Source of the DNA: an uncultured Eubacteriales bacterium
GTDB taxonomy: Bacteria > Bacillota > Clostridia > Peptostreptococcales > Anaerovoracaceae
DNA: 64,000 nucleotides
Direction: 5' to 3'
Assembly: GCA_902798745.1 (NCBI GenBank)
Contig: CADBXM010000006.1
Coordinates: 62,001-126,000, forward strand
Below, piece after piece: positions 54,396 to 64,000 of this stretch. Every line of letters starts with the position of its first letter. The stretch's first letter is position 1. The position numbers and the translations under genes are program-made. Below the pieces are notes generated by a model, which made no database searches, was not told the DNA's origin, and was given only the letters and a program-made list of their open reading frames with translations.

Positions 54396-55466
54396 TTAGA
54401 GCTTATATTTTGTGTATTTTGAAGAAGTTGATGTCAATTCTTTGAAGTAGTTTATCACTATCAAAATGATGAACAGGATGCCCACGTATCCCTGAGCGGG
54501 ATAGAGAAATTCAACAATGTTCTTAAAACCCGTGAATCCTATGAGTAAACCGATGACAGCTCCTGAAACTATAATGTATTTTTTATATTTTACATCCGGA
54601 ATCTTAGTACTGAAACCATAATAGGTGCTTGCGCCGGTAGAATACACAGCTCCATAAAGAACTATGGCATATATAACATTCAAGACCGGGGATAGCCTGG
54701 CAGAGAATCCCAGCATAGGAAGGTCTAACGTTGAAGAGAATGCCATATCGGTATGAAGAGCTCTCAGCAGCAGTATCGTTAGCGACCCAAGGCAGAGAGT
54801 GCCGAGAACTGCTCCCGCATACGCATTCTTGACGTTCTTAGCATTAACAGCGGTATTTCCTGCCATGGTTATCATGCCAAGGGAGTTATATGCCATAAAT
54901 ACGATGCTCGAAATCACCCAATTTGGAGACATCCTTCCGGCTTTATAGCCTGTAACCGCTCCACTTTGACCGAAGTCTGCTTTAATAGTAAGAAGAATAG
55001 TCAGTACTCCAATAAAGAATAGGACCGGTATCATGAGTCTGAATACACGGGACACTCTTTCAAAATCACCAAGTACCGTTACTACACTAAGTACTGCGAT
55101 GACCGTCCCTCCTATTACTTTGCTGATACCGAACTGTTGATTTAAAAGAGAGCCACCTGCTGCCGTCATAGCTATTATCAGTGAATAGTATATTGCGACA
55201 AGCACCCAGCCTATGATCCCATCGATCATACTATTTTCAAAAGGAGATATAAGCCTTCCGAGATCAGCGGTCCCCTTGCTTCTTGCTATGTATGTCAGCA
55301 TGCATGCAAGAATAATAAAGCCGGCGGTACTCGCTATGGCGCCTAAATATCCTTTAGCGCCAAACACACCGAAGAACTGCCAGCATTCTCGCCCGGAGGC
55401 AAAGCCTGCCCCCATTATTACACCAATATAAAGAGTTGTTATTTCCAGCCAATTAAGTTTCTTCAT
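54396..55466 (-). CDS. YkvI-like membrane transporter
   Basis: A 356-residue integral membrane protein with about ten hydrophobic segments. The N-terminus WLEITTLYIGVIMGAGFASGRECWQFFG, with a glycine-rich unwound helix (GAGFASG), matches the YkvI family, a relative of amino acid/APC transporters. The start overlaps the trmK stop by 4 bases. Its substrate is not known. Confidence 0.83.
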   Translation of the reverse strand: MKKLNWLEITTLYIGVIMGAGFASGRECWQFFGVFGAKGYLGAIASTAGFIILACMLTYIARSKGTADLGRLISPFENSMIDGIIGWVLVAIYYSLIIAMTAAGGSLLNQQFGISKVIGGTVIAVLSVVTVLGDFERVSRVFRLMIPVLFFIGVLTILLTIKADFGQSGAVTGYKAGRMSPNWVISSIVFMAYNSLGMITMAGNTAVNAKNVKNAYAGAVLGTLCLGSLTILLLRALHTDMAFSSTLDLPMLGFSARLSPVLNVIYAIVLYGAVYSTGASTYYGFSTKIPDVKYKKYIIVSGAVIGLLIGFTGFKNIVEFLYPAQGYVGILFIILIVINYFKELTSTSSKYTKYKL

Positions 55467-56191
55467 TTACTCTTTATCTCAGAATTGCCGATCAATTCGG
55501 CAAGATAAGACTTATCGTGTTTTAGTCTATCGATATCATCATCTTTTGCCGTTTTGCTCATCATCAGATTTCCTATCTGTTCATCAATGCTGCCGATCTT
55601 ATAACTGACTCTTTTACGCGCCAGTTCAGGATCTGATTCAAATAATTCCGCAGGATACTTCCATCTGATATCGTCTTCTGGATATGGCGGCTCACGATGC
55701 TTATCCTTCGAAGGAACAGCTGTGATTATCTCGCATACGAATTTCCCCTCGGGCGCTAGATTCTCGGACTCTATATCCCAGCCATTCGTATAAAGATAGT
55801 ATCTGAGCGAGCCTGAATACTTGCGTGGCTGAAGCACCAGCCTCTTAAAGCTCTTTGCCTTTTTCTTATCCGAGGAGAGTATATCCGCTATGGTATGACC
55901 TCCAAGTCCGGCGATGATCACCTCATCGACCTCGCCTTCCTTTATAGTCGACAAGCCGTCTCCAACCCTGAAGTCTGAATCCGAAACCTTGTTGGTGAGA
56001 CCGGTAAGTTCGAATGTTTCTTTTGCCTTTGAAAGAGAACCGGCGGAAATATCCGACATTATCGCTCTAGGAGATTTGCCTTCTTTCATCAAAAGCATAG
56101 GGACGTATCCATGATCCGTCCCTATATCTGCAACAGAGTTGCCTTCATTTACCAATTCTGCGATTTTATAAATGCGTTTACTAAGTCTCAT
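55463..56191 (-). CDS. trmK: tRNA (adenine-22-N1)-methyltransferase
   Basis: A 242-residue methyltransferase. I use the ATG at 56191 rather than an in-frame TTG at 56203 because it falls 4 bases after the rpoD stop. SAM site VADIGTDHGYVP and the LQPRKYSGSLRYYLYTNGWDI segment are characteristic of TrmK, which makes m1A22 in tRNA. It follows rpoD as in many Firmicutes. Confidence 0.93.
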   Translation of the reverse strand: MRLSKRIYKIAELVNEGNSVADIGTDHGYVPMLLMKEGKSPRAIMSDISAGSLSKAKETFELTGLTNKVSDSDFRVGDGLSTIKEGEVDEVIIAGLGGHTIADILSSDKKKAKSFKRLVLQPRKYSGSLRYYLYTNGWDIESENLAPEGKFVCEIITAVPSKDKHREPPYPEDDIRWKYPAELFESDPELARKRVSYKIGSIDEQIGNLMMSKTAKDDDIDRLKHDKSYLAELIGNSEIKSK

Positions 56192-56195
56192 TATT

Positions 56196-57437
56196 TTACT
56201 CAAGATAGTCGCGAAGTTTCTTTGAGCGGCTTGGATGTCTCAGCTTCCTGAGAGCTTTCGCCTCTATCTGACGGATACGCTCACGTGTAACGTTGAATTC
56301 ACGACCAACCTCTTCCAGAGTTCTCGGCCTTCCGTCATCAAGTCCGAATCTGAGTATCAGAACTTTCTTTTCTCTTTCAGAGAGTGTGTCAAGAACTTCT
56401 CTCAACTGTTTCTGAAGCATTGAATATGCAGCAGCATCAACAGGAGAAGGAATATCCTCATCAGGAATGAAATCTCCGAGATGGCTGTCTTCCTCTTCAC
56501 CTATAGGTGTCTCGAGCGAAACAGGATCCTGACTGATCTTCTTTATTTCCCTAACTTTCTCAACGGAAATGCCCATCTCTCTTGCGATCTCCTCGCTGGT
56601 AGGTTCACGTCCATATTCCTGCAGGAGCTGTCTCGAAACTCTTATAAGCTTGTTGATGGTTTCAACCATATGTACCGGTATACGTATCGTACGGGCCTGA
56701 TCGGCGATAGACCTTGTTATGGCCTGCCTGATCCACCATGTAGCATATGTTGAGAATTTATAGCCTTTGGTGTAGTCGAACTTTTCGACAGCCTTGATAA
56801 GTCCGAGATTTCCTTCCTGGATAAGATCGAGGAACGAAAGGCCTCTGTTAAGATACCTTCTTGCGATACTGACGACCAGCCTGAGATTGGACTCACACAG
56901 CTTTTTCTTAGCTTCTTCATCGCCCTGCTCGATCCTTATAGCGAGATCACGTTCTTCTTCTGCTGTAAGCAGCGGAACTTTACCGATCTCTTTGAAGTAC
57001 ATCCTTACAGGATCATCTGTAGGGATATTTTTAGCTGAATCGCTTACCTCGATCTCACCTGAAGACTTAATAATGACTCCGCTTTTTTTCTCTTCTTCTT
57101 CCTCGTCAAAATCGTCATCATCTTCCATTTCGAGGATCTCATCATCATCCACATCTTCATTTTCAAGCTGGATCTCAGTAGGCTCCCTTGTTTCGATGAT
57201 ATTGATGTTCTTGCTCTCAACGATATCGTAAAGATCTTCGACTGAATCTTTATCAAGCTTCAGATCAGAGATGATTGCGTTGATTTCTGCATAAGTGATC
57301 TCATTTCCGACCAGTTTAGCAGTATCAACGATAGAATTTGCGATCTCATCAAGTTTGGATGAATCCTTGTTTCCATCTTTAGTGATTTCTTCATCCTTAT
57401 AGTTTTCTTTGATCTGGTCTTTCTTTTTGTCCGGCAT
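56196..57437 (-). CDS. rpoD: RNA polymerase sigma factor RpoD (sigma-A)
   Basis: A 413-residue housekeeping sigma factor. An acidic N-terminal region (about 90-140) is followed by region 1.2 ([18 protein letters not shown]), region 2 ([59 protein letters not shown]), region 3 and region 4 ([19 protein letters not shown]). It is the second gene after dnaG, the classic macromolecular-synthesis operon arrangement. It shares a base with the dnaG stop. Confidence 0.98.
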   Translation of the reverse strand: MPDKKKDQIKENYKDEEITKDGNKDSSKLDEIANSIVDTAKLVGNEITYAEINAIISDLKLDKDSVEDLYDIVESKNINIIETREPTEIQLENEDVDDDEILEMEDDDDFDEEEEEKKSGVIIKSSGEIEVSDSAKNIPTDDPVRMYFKEIGKVPLLTAEEERDLAIRIEQGDEEAKKKLCESNLRLVVSIARRYLNRGLSFLDLIQEGNLGLIKAVEKFDYTKGYKFSTYATWWIRQAITRSIADQARTIRIPVHMVETINKLIRVSRQLLQEYGREPTSEEIAREMGISVEKVREIKKISQDPVSLETPIGEEEDSHLGDFIPDEDIPSPVDAAAYSMLQKQLREVLDTLSEREKKVLILRFGLDDGRPRTLEEVGREFNVTRERIRQIEAKALRKLRHPSRSKKLRDYLE

Positions 57438-59230
57438 TAGTTCTCCTCCGTCAGTTTGTTGATCATTGTGTCGAGTTCAATGAGTCTGGCTGCCAGCTCT
57501 TCAATATCATCAGCTCTGCCCATCTTCTCAGCGACCGCAATTTTGTTTGTGATCTCAAGTTTCTCATCCTTGTACTTAGCCGACAGGTATCCCGATTTAG
57601 TTTCATTATAGAAGGCTTTGTCATCCGGACCTGTCTGAATGTTATCAGTTGCTCTTCTGAAAGCAGCTTCCTCCTCTGGGTCAAGCGCTTCGAACACTTT
57701 TTCTTTATCTATCCCGTGAACCGCTTTACCGTCTTCTGAACAGAGCGATTTTATCGCGAGCATTATTTTGTTCGTAAGCGTGCCATCAAATTTGATACCA
57801 TCATCGTCTAAGCGTTTGATATATCTTGGATCTTGCATTGCCAGCTTGGCAAATGCCATTTCAAACCTTTCATAAAACCCGCTTCTTTCAGATTTAACGG
57901 CATTGTCTCTGATCTTTCGCTCGTTCCTTGCCCTTGAGACTCCGGCATTCTCTCTTCTGCCGTGATCGCCTCCTGCCTGTACAGCCATTGCTATAGCGTG
58001 TTCAGATATACCGAATTCTTCTGAAAGTCTGCGTGTATAAATGTCCAGTTCAACCGGTCCGAGTGACCTTAGAACGGGAACTATTTTATCTATGTATTCA
58101 AGCACATCACGATAATCGGAAAAATCGAATCCGCGACGAGCAAGGTTTAACTTATAATCCGTAGCGGGTACAGCATCATCTACAAGTCTAAGGAACTCTT
58201 CTTTGCCGTGCGCTTTGATGAAGTCGTCCGGATCCTTACCATCAGTGACCGTAAGTACCCTAGGCTTACCCCCTGCTTCGGTGATCACATCTATTCCGCG
58301 TAGAGCTGCGCTGATGCCTGCCTGGTCGGAATCATATGACAACACGATATTTTTAGAGTATCTACAAAGTAGCCTTGCTTGATTGATGGTCAAAGCTGTA
58401 CCGAGTGAAGCTGCTGCATTCCTGACACCGTTCTGATAAAGCGAGATCATATCCATATAGCCTTCGACTATTATGGCTCTTCCCTCTTTGTCGATCTCTT
58501 TTTTAGTTAGATTGAGACCAAATAGATTGTTCTTCTTAAGAAATATCTCGCTTTCTGCTGAATTAAGGTATTTTGGTTTATAGTCTCCTATCGCTCTTCC
58601 GCCAAAGCCTATCACTTTGTCCTGAGTGCTGATTATCGGAAACATGACACGGTCTCTGAACTTGTCGTAAATGCCGTTCTTTCCCTTGCCGGCTAAGCTA
58701 AGCTTGAGCATGTCTTCATCCGATACGCCTTCACCCCTCAGATGATCAACAAGAGCTGTCCCTGATGCAGGAGCGTAACCCAGACCAAAAGCGGTGATAG
58801 TCTCTTTTGTTAGGCCGCGGCTTTTGAGATAAGCAAGACCTTTATTGCCTTTAGTACCAAGCGAGTTGTAAAAGAATCTTGCCGCCTTGGCATTGATCGC
58901 ATGATACTTGTCATAATCGATCTTTGGACCGCTGTAACGCCTTTCAGGCATCTTGATGCCGTTTTCAGTAGCAAGCTTCTCGACAGCCTCCATAAAAGGG
59001 AGTTTATAGTATTCCTGAACGAAACTTATGACATCACCGGATTTACCACAGCCAAAACAATGATAAAACTGGTTGTTCTCATTTACCGAAAACGAAGGAG
59101 TTTTCTCTCCATGGAATGGACATAGGCCCATATAGTTTGAGCCCGACTTTTTAAGATTGACTTCACGGCCTATAATATCGACGATATTCAGCTGTGCTTT
59201 CAATTCATCGGTAAAATTATCGTAAGCCAT
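57437..59230 (-). CDS. dnaG: DNA primase
   Basis: A 597-residue primase. The CHC2 zinc finger uses Cys37, His40, Cys58 and Cys61 ([22 protein letters not shown]). The Toprim catalytic domain has [12 protein letters not shown] and [10 protein letters not shown]. The C-terminal helicase-binding domain is present but short and charged. It lies 4 bases after dgt. Confidence 0.97.
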   Translation of the reverse strand: MAYDNFTDELKAQLNIVDIIGREVNLKKSGSNYMGLCPFHGEKTPSFSVNENNQFYHCFGCGKSGDVISFVQEYYKLPFMEAVEKLATENGIKMPERRYSGPKIDYDKYHAINAKAARFFYNSLGTKGNKGLAYLKSRGLTKETITAFGLGYAPASGTALVDHLRGEGVSDEDMLKLSLAGKGKNGIYDKFRDRVMFPIISTQDKVIGFGGRAIGDYKPKYLNSAESEIFLKKNNLFGLNLTKKEIDKEGRAIIVEGYMDMISLYQNGVRNAAASLGTALTINQARLLCRYSKNIVLSYDSDQAGISAALRGIDVITEAGGKPRVLTVTDGKDPDDFIKAHGKEEFLRLVDDAVPATDYKLNLARRGFDFSDYRDVLEYIDKIVPVLRSLGPVELDIYTRRLSEEFGISEHAIAMAVQAGGDHGRRENAGVSRARNERKIRDNAVKSERSGFYERFEMAFAKLAMQDPRYIKRLDDDGIKFDGTLTNKIMLAIKSLCSEDGKAVHGIDKEKVFEALDPEEEAAFRRATDNIQTGPDDKAFYNETKSGYLSAKYKDEKLEITNKIAVAEKMGRADDIEELAARLIELDTMINKLTEEN

Positions 59231-59233
59231 GGA

Positions 59234-60250
59234 TCAAAGCTGCCTCCATTCCTGTGGAACGAATAGTTTATCGTACATGTTAAGAGCATATCTGTCTGTC
59301 ATGCCTGAAATCAGATCTTTGACAGCGACCTCAGTGCCCTCTTCCTCCATGATGGTCTTATATATTCCGGGGATCTCGTCCTCGTGCTCCATATAATACT
59401 GATACAGTGCTCGAATTATCCTGTCCACCTTGTCTACATCAGCAACACTTCTAACGTCAGCTGCACAATATACATTTTCAAACATAAACGAACGCAAGCT
59501 GCCAAGTGACTCGGCAAATTCAGGTGAAAGTGAAATAGTGTTCTTGCCTTCACTGTTAGAACAAAGGTCGACGATCAGATTGTTGATCCTTTCTGAATGA
59601 GTGTCTCCGAGTATGCTGATTTCACGTTTCGGAAGATCGTCGAATGAAATGACCCCACTCCTGATAGCGTCATCTATATCATGGTTCACGTATGCTATGC
59701 GGTCACAGATCTTAACGATTTGACCCTCGAGCGTCACAGGTGTTACCGGTCCTCTGTGATTGAGTATTCCGTCCCTTACTTCGTAAGTAAGATTCAGACC
59801 TCTTCTTGTCGGTGTTTCTTCTATAACGTCTACAGTTCTGAGGCTTTGCTCGTTATGACAGAACCCTCTCGGATATATTTTATTCAGAACTGCCTCGCCC
59901 ACATGCCCGAATGGAGTGTGCCCAAGATCGTGACCGAGAGCTATAGCTTCGGTAAGATCCTCGTTATAAGCAAGCACTCTGGCAACTGTTCGCGCTATCT
60001 GTGATACTTCAAGTGTATGGGTAAGTCTCGTCCTGTAATGATCACCCTCAGGAGACAGGAAAACTTGAGTTTTATGTATCAGCCTTCTGAAAGCTTTGGA
60101 ATGCACTATGCGGTCTCTGTCTCTCTGATAGACAGTTCTAAGCTGACACGGTTCTTCTTCTCTGACTCTGCCTTTTGACTCGGCCGATTTGGCAGCTAAA
60201 GGCGAAAGTATCTCATATTCTCTTTTTTCGAAATCTTCCCTTGTGATCAT
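59234..60250 (-). CDS. dgt: deoxyguanosinetriphosphate triphosphohydrolase family protein
   Basis: A 338-residue HD-domain dNTPase. The metal ligands are His78 (RLTHTLEVSQIAR), His107-Asp108 (LGHDLGHTPFGH) and a later Asp in KICDRIAYVNHDID. These enzymes hydrolyse dNTPs to deoxynucleosides and tripolyphosphate. It overlaps the upstream unknown gene by 4 bases. The order dgt-dnaG-rpoD is common in Clostridia. Confidence 0.95.
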   Translation of the reverse strand: MITREDFEKREYEILSPLAAKSAESKGRVREEEPCQLRTVYQRDRDRIVHSKAFRRLIHKTQVFLSPEGDHYRTRLTHTLEVSQIARTVARVLAYNEDLTEAIALGHDLGHTPFGHVGEAVLNKIYPRGFCHNEQSLRTVDVIEETPTRRGLNLTYEVRDGILNHRGPVTPVTLEGQIVKICDRIAYVNHDIDDAIRSGVISFDDLPKREISILGDTHSERINNLIVDLCSNSEGKNTISLSPEFAESLGSLRSFMFENVYCAADVRSVADVDKVDRIIRALYQYYMEHEDEIPGIYKTIMEEEGTEVAVKDLISGMTDRYALNMYDKLFVPQEWRQL

Positions 60251-60786
60251 CCTTCAGTCTGCTCGTCAATAAGCGAAGATGCGATCATATCTGCAAGTCT
60301 CACGTTGTAACCGTCAAGATCATAGTCAAGAGCGGTCCTGAAGTCATAGTCGGCATTCTCGCCAAGCAACTTGGCTGCTGCCAGATCGTATCTTGCATCT
60401 CTGATGTTTGACTCTTCTCCGCTGAGTTTATTGAACGCGTTCAGATCATGTATGTACCATTTTCTGAATTTTGATATCTCACTGGCAAGCGAGCTTATAT
60501 CATCATCATTCATGCCCTCAAAAATAAGGCCGTCAAAAACGCGCTGTATCGACCCAACGGTCATATACATCTCAGCCTCGTCTTCCGGAATGTGAGACAG
60601 AAAACTTTCAAAGTATGACTCGAAGTGCTCCGCGAGCCTCTCCTCATCTATATCCTTAAGAAGATCCTTTATAAGATTCTCTTCGATGAACTCATCTTCC
60701 TCAAGGAGCGAAGCGAGATTTTCATAGTATTGGAACTCATCGGGAGAGTCTATATCAAGCACCTTATAAAATCTGACTTTATCCAT
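60247..60786 (-). CDS. unrecognised acidic protein, first gene of the dgt-dnaG-rpoD operon
   Basis: A 179-residue, strongly acidic protein with no signal peptide or membrane helix. It seems mostly helical (e.g. LIKDLLKDIDEERLAEHFESYFESFL and SLASEISKFRKWYIHDL), with one conserved-looking segment, EEDEAEMYMTVGSIQRVF-like, in the middle. I do not recognise the family. Its stop overlaps dgt by 4 bases (ATGA) and it faces nadK across a shared promoter region, so it is the lead gene of the operon. A role tied to replication or nucleotide metabolism is suggested only by position. Confidence 0.75.
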   Translation of the reverse strand: MDKVRFYKVLDIDSPDEFQYYENLASLLEEDEFIEENLIKDLLKDIDEERLAEHFESYFESFLSHIPEDEAEMYMTVGSIQRVFDGLIFEGMNDDDISSLASEISKFRKWYIHDLNAFNKLSGEESNIRDARYDLAAAKLLGENADYDFRTALDYDLDGYNVRLADMIASSLIDEQTEG

Positions 60787-60885
60787 TTTAAAACTTATGA
60801 TAAATAGCTATGATTAATGTGATATAATTATCAGACATAAATCCGCAAATTATGACAAAATATTATAGCACACGGAGTGGACAAA
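60787..60885. promoter_or_regulatory. divergent promoter region between unknown gene and nadK
   Basis: A 99-base gap between divergent genes. It contains an AT-rich near-palindrome (TGATATAATTATCA at about 60820) offering a TATAAT -10 on the plus strand and a similar one on the minus strand; matching -35 elements are weak. The nadK ribosome site CGGAGTGG lies just before its ATG. Confidence 0.4.
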
Positions 60886-61683
60886 ATGAAAGTATACGTG
60901 TTCTCCAATCTTAAAGATAAATCAAAAGAAGCTTATGCGAAATTTAAGCCGCTTCTTGAAGAGTATAATCTTGAACTAGTTGAAAAATACTCTGAGGAAG
61001 CTGAGCTTCTTGTATGCATAGGTGGAGACGGGACATTCCTAAGTTTTGTTCACAAATGCGGCTTTCCAAAACAACCTATCATAGGGATCAATACAGGACA
61101 TCTGGGCTTCTTTCAGGAAGCTACTCCTTCCAACTTGAGAGAGACTATCGAATACATACTTGAAGGAGATTATCATCTTCAATCGATCACACCTGTTCAA
61201 GCGCGCATAATAACAAGACGCGGTGAATTCATCAGGACAGGACTTAATGAGATCGTGATCAGAGGCCCTTTCTCTCATGCAGCACACTATGAGATATCTA
61301 TCGGGAGCACAAAGATCCAGGATTTCTCCGGTGACGGAGTTCTGATTTCCACACCTATGGGGTCAACTGCATACAACTATTCGCTAGGCGGATCTCTTGT
61401 TTCGCCTGAACTGGACATTCTGCAGATAACCCCGATCGCTCCTATGAGCACTAACGCGTACAGATGCTTCAATTCAAGCATCCTCCTCCCTTCGCATGAG
61501 ACCATAACAGTCGCGGGTACTGGAAGATGTGAAAACGGTTCGGTAATGGTCTCTTTTGACGGACGTACGCATGAATTTGGGGGCGTTAACCGAATAGAAA
61601 TCACCAAATCCGATAAATCAATCAATCTGATCCGCACTTCAAAATATGATCACTGGGGCAAACTTTCAAGCAAGCTGCTTTAA
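60886..61683 (+). CDS. nadK: NAD kinase
   Basis: A 265-residue kinase producing NADP. The GGDGT motif is at 46-50 (LLVCIGGDGTFLSF), INTGHLGFF follows, then GLNEIVI and the glycine-rich STPMGSTAYNYSLGGSLV. I use the ATG at 60886, with GGAG 10 bases upstream, over a GTG at 60877. The gene adjoins the pseudouridine synthase with no gap. In many Firmicutes nadK lies beside tlyA; here it has moved. Confidence 0.96.
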   Translation: MKVYVFSNLKDKSKEAYAKFKPLLEEYNLELVEKYSEEAELLVCIGGDGTFLSFVHKCGFPKQPIIGINTGHLGFFQEATPSNLRETIEYILEGDYHLQSITPVQARIITRRGEFIRTGLNEIVIRGPFSHAAHYEISIGSTKIQDFSGDGVLISTPMGSTAYNYSLGGSLVSPELDILQITPIAPMSTNAYRCFNSSILLPSHETITVAGTGRCENGSVMVSFDGRTHEFGGVNRIEITKSDKSINLIRTSKYDHWGKLSSKLL

Positions 61684-62583
61684 ATGGCCAAATACGAACA
61701 TACTGTGACAAAAGATGAATACGGGATGTCGATAAACACGATCCTTCGCCTGAACTACAGGTTTTCTGCCAGGTTCAAGACAAAGATCAAGTATCAAAAG
61801 CTTATCGACTTAAACGGCGAGCCGACTCCGGGTTATATAAAGCCTGAAGTCGGTGATATTATTGGTGTCAGGCTTCCGGAAGAAACAAGTGATTTCGAAC
61901 CCGAGGACATCCCTATCGACATATTATACGAGGACAACGATATAATCGTTATCAATAAACAACCTGGTATCATAGTCCATCCTACAAAGGGCCATCCTGT
62001 TCATACCATAGCAAACGCTGTTATGAAATATATGAATGATACAGGGCAATCATTTAAGATAAGATTCGCAAATCGTATAGACATGGATACCAGCGGGATA
62101 ATAATAGTAGCAAAAAACGCGAACGCTCAGAACGATCTTGCAAATCAGATGAGGCGCGGAAGTGTTGTAAAAAAATACTACGCTCTTGTTGAGGGCATCG
62201 TAAAAGAAAACCATTTTTCCATCGATCTTCCTGTCGGTCGTCCTTCACATGAATCGATACGAAGAACTGTCATGGATGAAGGCAAAGAAGCCCTATCCGA
62301 AGTTCAGGTCGTAGAATGTTTCGATTCTGCAGATCACGGTCCGCATACTCTTGTGGAAGTTACCCTTCATACAGGTCGCACACATCAGATCAGAGTCCAC
62401 CTGTCGCATATCGGGCACCCTATCGCAGGTGATGTGCTTTACGAAGGAAAAACAGATATTATCTGTCATCAGGCTTTGCATGCGCATTATATAGAATTCG
62501 ATCATCCTATGACAGGTGAACGCGTCTGTTTTGAAGCGCCTATCCACAAGGACATGTTGGACGCCATCGCTCAATTACGTTGA
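61684..62583 (+). CDS. RluA family 23S rRNA/tRNA pseudouridine synthase
   Basis: A 299-residue enzyme. The catalytic aspartate is Asp133 in FANRIDMDTSGIIIVAK (variant of HRLDxxTSG: the first residue is Asn), followed by KKYYALVEG and GRTHQIRVHLSHIGHPIAGD. An N-terminal S4-like region is suggested by residues 1-70. Its ATG directly follows the nadK stop. The exact RNA target is unknown; RluD-type targets in 23S rRNA are plausible. Confidence 0.93.
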   Translation: MAKYEHTVTKDEYGMSINTILRLNYRFSARFKTKIKYQKLIDLNGEPTPGYIKPEVGDIIGVRLPEETSDFEPEDIPIDILYEDNDIIVINKQPGIIVHPTKGHPVHTIANAVMKYMNDTGQSFKIRFANRIDMDTSGIIIVAKNANAQNDLANQMRRGSVVKKYYALVEGIVKENHFSIDLPVGRPSHESIRRTVMDEGKEALSEVQVVECFDSADHGPHTLVEVTLHTGRTHQIRVHLSHIGHPIAGDVLYEGKTDIICHQALHAHYIEFDHPMTGERVCFEAPIHKDMLDAIAQLR

Positions 62584-62600
62584 TCCGATCGATCAATGTA

Positions 62601-62640
62601 AAATGACGCAAACCATTAATACAGGTTTGCGTCATTTTTT
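62601..62640. terminator. bidirectional terminator between convergent genes
   Basis: Perfect 14-base-pair stem (AAATGACGCAAACC with its complement, 9-base loop) with Ts on the plus-strand side and TTTTA on the minus-strand side. It lies between the rluA-like gene (plus) and pheT (minus) and can serve both. Confidence 0.9.
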
Positions 62641-62669
62641 ATGCTATTACAGTTTAGAGCCGCATTCGT

Positions 62670-64000
62670 CTATCTGAGCTGTGCTCCGCACTTCTTTTCA
62701 AGAACCTTGATGATGCCGTTCATCTTCTTCTCTATCTGCTTCGATGTCATTGTTGAATCATCGTTACCGATTTTGAGACTTAACATGATCGACTTCTTGC
62801 CGGCCGGGATCTGTTTACCACGATACTCTTCAACGAATCTGAGTTCTTTGACCATATACTTGATCGCTTCGTATATATCGCCCCATTTAACCGATTCATC
62901 AACGAGAAGTGAGAGGTCTTGCTCAACAAGAGGATACTGAGGAAGATGCTTGAATTCGTTGGTCCTAGATGGATATGGCTCTATTGCTGCTGTATCGATC
63001 TCAAACGCAGCTGCGCTCATCATCTTGATGCCGGAATCTGATAGTGCGTGTACGGCAATCAGGCCTATGGAGCCGGCCACCTTTCCACCTGCCATGACAT
63101 TGAGCCATACCTTTTCATCAGCCCATGACGGTTTTTCTTTCTGCTTGAAGCTGAAGGATTCAAAATGGCAATATCTGCCCATTCCTTCAATTACGCCTTT
63201 GACCTTCAAGAACAGTTCTTTAGCATCCTTGCCGGCAAATACACCGGTAAGAAGATTCTTATGAACAGGCAGTACTTCATCTTCTGAAGAAGGTCTGTAT
63301 TCACCCTTTTCAAATACCTGAGCAGCCTCAAACATCGCGAATTCGTCGAAGTATCTGCTGTTCTTGTCAATGGACTCGAGCATTCCCGGAATAAGCGATG
63401 ATCTTAAAATTCCGAGTTCAGGTGCCGGTGGAGTCGCAAGTCTAACAGACTTTTCGGTATCTATTCCTGCCGCGTTGATAAACTTCTCATCGATCCACGG
63501 ATAAGTGAAAATCTCGTTCATTCCGCATCTGAATGCCAGATACTCTCTCAGGTTTCTGGCCAGATCTTTATCGACCTGGTGTACAGCTGAATCAAAGCTT
63601 ACCGGAAGCGGCTGCTTCTTGAAGTATTCATAACCGATCAGTCTGGCAATATCTCCGAGGATATCGTCGTGTATGGAAACATCACCGGTCGATCTCCAAG
63701 TTGGTACTATGCAGTGGTACTTTTCTCCATCAAAGCTAACTTCATAGCCAAGCCTTTTCAGTATGTCCTCGATCTCTTCCTTAGGCAGAACTTCTCCGAG
63801 CCTTTTGTCGAGGAAGTCCTGTGTGATATCTATAACAGCGTTTTCCGTCTTGACCGGATAATTATCTGTAAATGCTGAGAATACGCAGTCAGGATATATC
63901 TCTTTAAAGAGTGAAAGCGCCATCGAAACACCGAGGTCTGCCCTCTGAGTATCTATACCCTTCTCGTATCTGAGAGCTGCATCTGTCTTTTCATTGAAGT
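62670..64000 (-). CDS. pheT: phenylalanyl-tRNA synthetase beta subunit, 5' end beyond window
   Basis: The C-terminal part (about 443 residues) of PheT, entering from the right edge. At the edge the sequence reads DAALRYEKGIDTQRADLGVSMALSLF, the conserved class II motif of the beta subunit. The B5 domain, core domain and C-terminal FDX/anticodon-binding domain (FKHLPQYPLVEQDLSLLVDE; GKKSIMLSLKIGNDDSTM) follow. A Met inside the frame at 63923 is internal, not a start. Confidence 0.97.
   Translation of the reverse strand, partial: FNEKTDAALRYEKGIDTQRADLGVSMALSLFKEIYPDCVFSAFTDNYPVKTENAVIDITQDFLDKRLGEVLPKEEIEDILKRLGYEVSFDGEKYHCIVPTWRSTGDVSIHDDILGDIARLIGYEYFKKQPLPVSFDSAVHQVDKDLARNLREYLAFRCGMNEIFTYPWIDEKFINAAGIDTEKSVRLATPPAPELGILRSSLIPGMLESIDKNSRYFDEFAMFEAAQVFEKGEYRPSSEDEVLPVHKNLLTGVFAGKDAKELFLKVKGVIEGMGRYCHFESFSFKQKEKPSWADEKVWLNVMAGGKVAGSIGLIAVHALSDSGIKMMSAAAFEIDTAAIEPYPSRTNEFKHLPQYPLVEQDLSLLVDESVKWGDIYEAIKYMVKELRFVEEYRGKQIPAGKKSIMLSLKIGNDDSTMTSKQIEKKMNGIIKVLEKKCGAQLR

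Noticed and set aside
1-64000. CRISPR arrays, insertion sequences, prophage or toxin-antitoxin modules
   Set aside because: No repeat-spacer pattern, transposase, phage gene or toxin pair was recognised on either strand.

Overview
The window is a stretch of a low-to-moderate GC Firmicutes chromosome, almost certainly class Clostridia (Eubacteriales). The evidence is the gene set: RNase J, fused NadD-YqeK, YlbF, TrmK, Asp23-family protein next to nusB, a second TsaD-like protein next to xseA, a 1,450-residue acyl-CoA dehydratase activase, sortase-built pili, and a B. subtilis-type SOS operator. I cannot place it to genus; an oral or gut Family XIII-like anaerobe (Mogibacterium/Eubacterium relatives) would fit, but this is inference. 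Nearly everything is on the minus strand, so transcription runs from high to low coordinates; only nadK and an RluA-type pseudouridine synthase (60.9-62.6 kb) are on the plus strand.

Positions 1-6495 hold an accessory surface-fibre locus. Read in transcription order it has a small coiled-coil protein, a type I signal peptidase, a long structured leader, the LPTTG major pilin, a double hairpin, a class C sortase, a Cna-type secreted protein without a sorting signal, and two TasA/camelysin-like secreted proteins, the last cut by the window edge. It combines parts of sortase-linked pili with parts of TasA-like fibres.

Positions 6832-7302 hold a short LysM membrane protein resembling the SOS division inhibitor YneA. 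It sits behind a consensus promoter with one LexA box inside the promoter spacer and a second box just upstream.

Positions 7351-44441 are a long run of tightly packed, often overlapping housekeeping genes: mismatch repair and tRNA modification (mutS, mutL, miaA) with a tyrosine recombinase and a methionine-gamma-lyase-like gene; aminotransferase, tlyA, dxs, ispA-like, xseB, xseA, TsaD paralogue, nusB, Asp23-like, CNNM transporter; a tRNA wobble-uridine pair (U32 protein and trmR), mltG, efp, ylbF, RNase J, leuS, rsfS, nadD-yqeK, aspS, hisS, hemZ-like, a metallo-beta-lactamase protein, rel and secDF. A strong terminator and a recognisable promoter separate secDF from yajC.

Positions 44619-54388 hold yajC, two leucine tRNAs (one overlapping the 3' end of coaE), coaE, polA, the 6S RNA gene, yebC, the large CoA dehydratase activase and the RNase P RNA gene with its own promoter. 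Positions 54396-60786 hold ykvI-like, trmK, rpoD, dnaG, dgt and an unrecognised acidic protein: the familiar macromolecular-synthesis operon. A divergent promoter region, the plus-strand pair nadK-rluA, a bidirectional terminator and the 3' part of pheT complete the window.

I saw no CRISPR array, insertion sequence, prophage or obvious defence system. The most unusual items are the pilin leader RNA, the mixed pilus/TasA locus, the SOS promoter, the coaE-tRNA overlap and a recombinase embedded in the mutSL-miaA operon.
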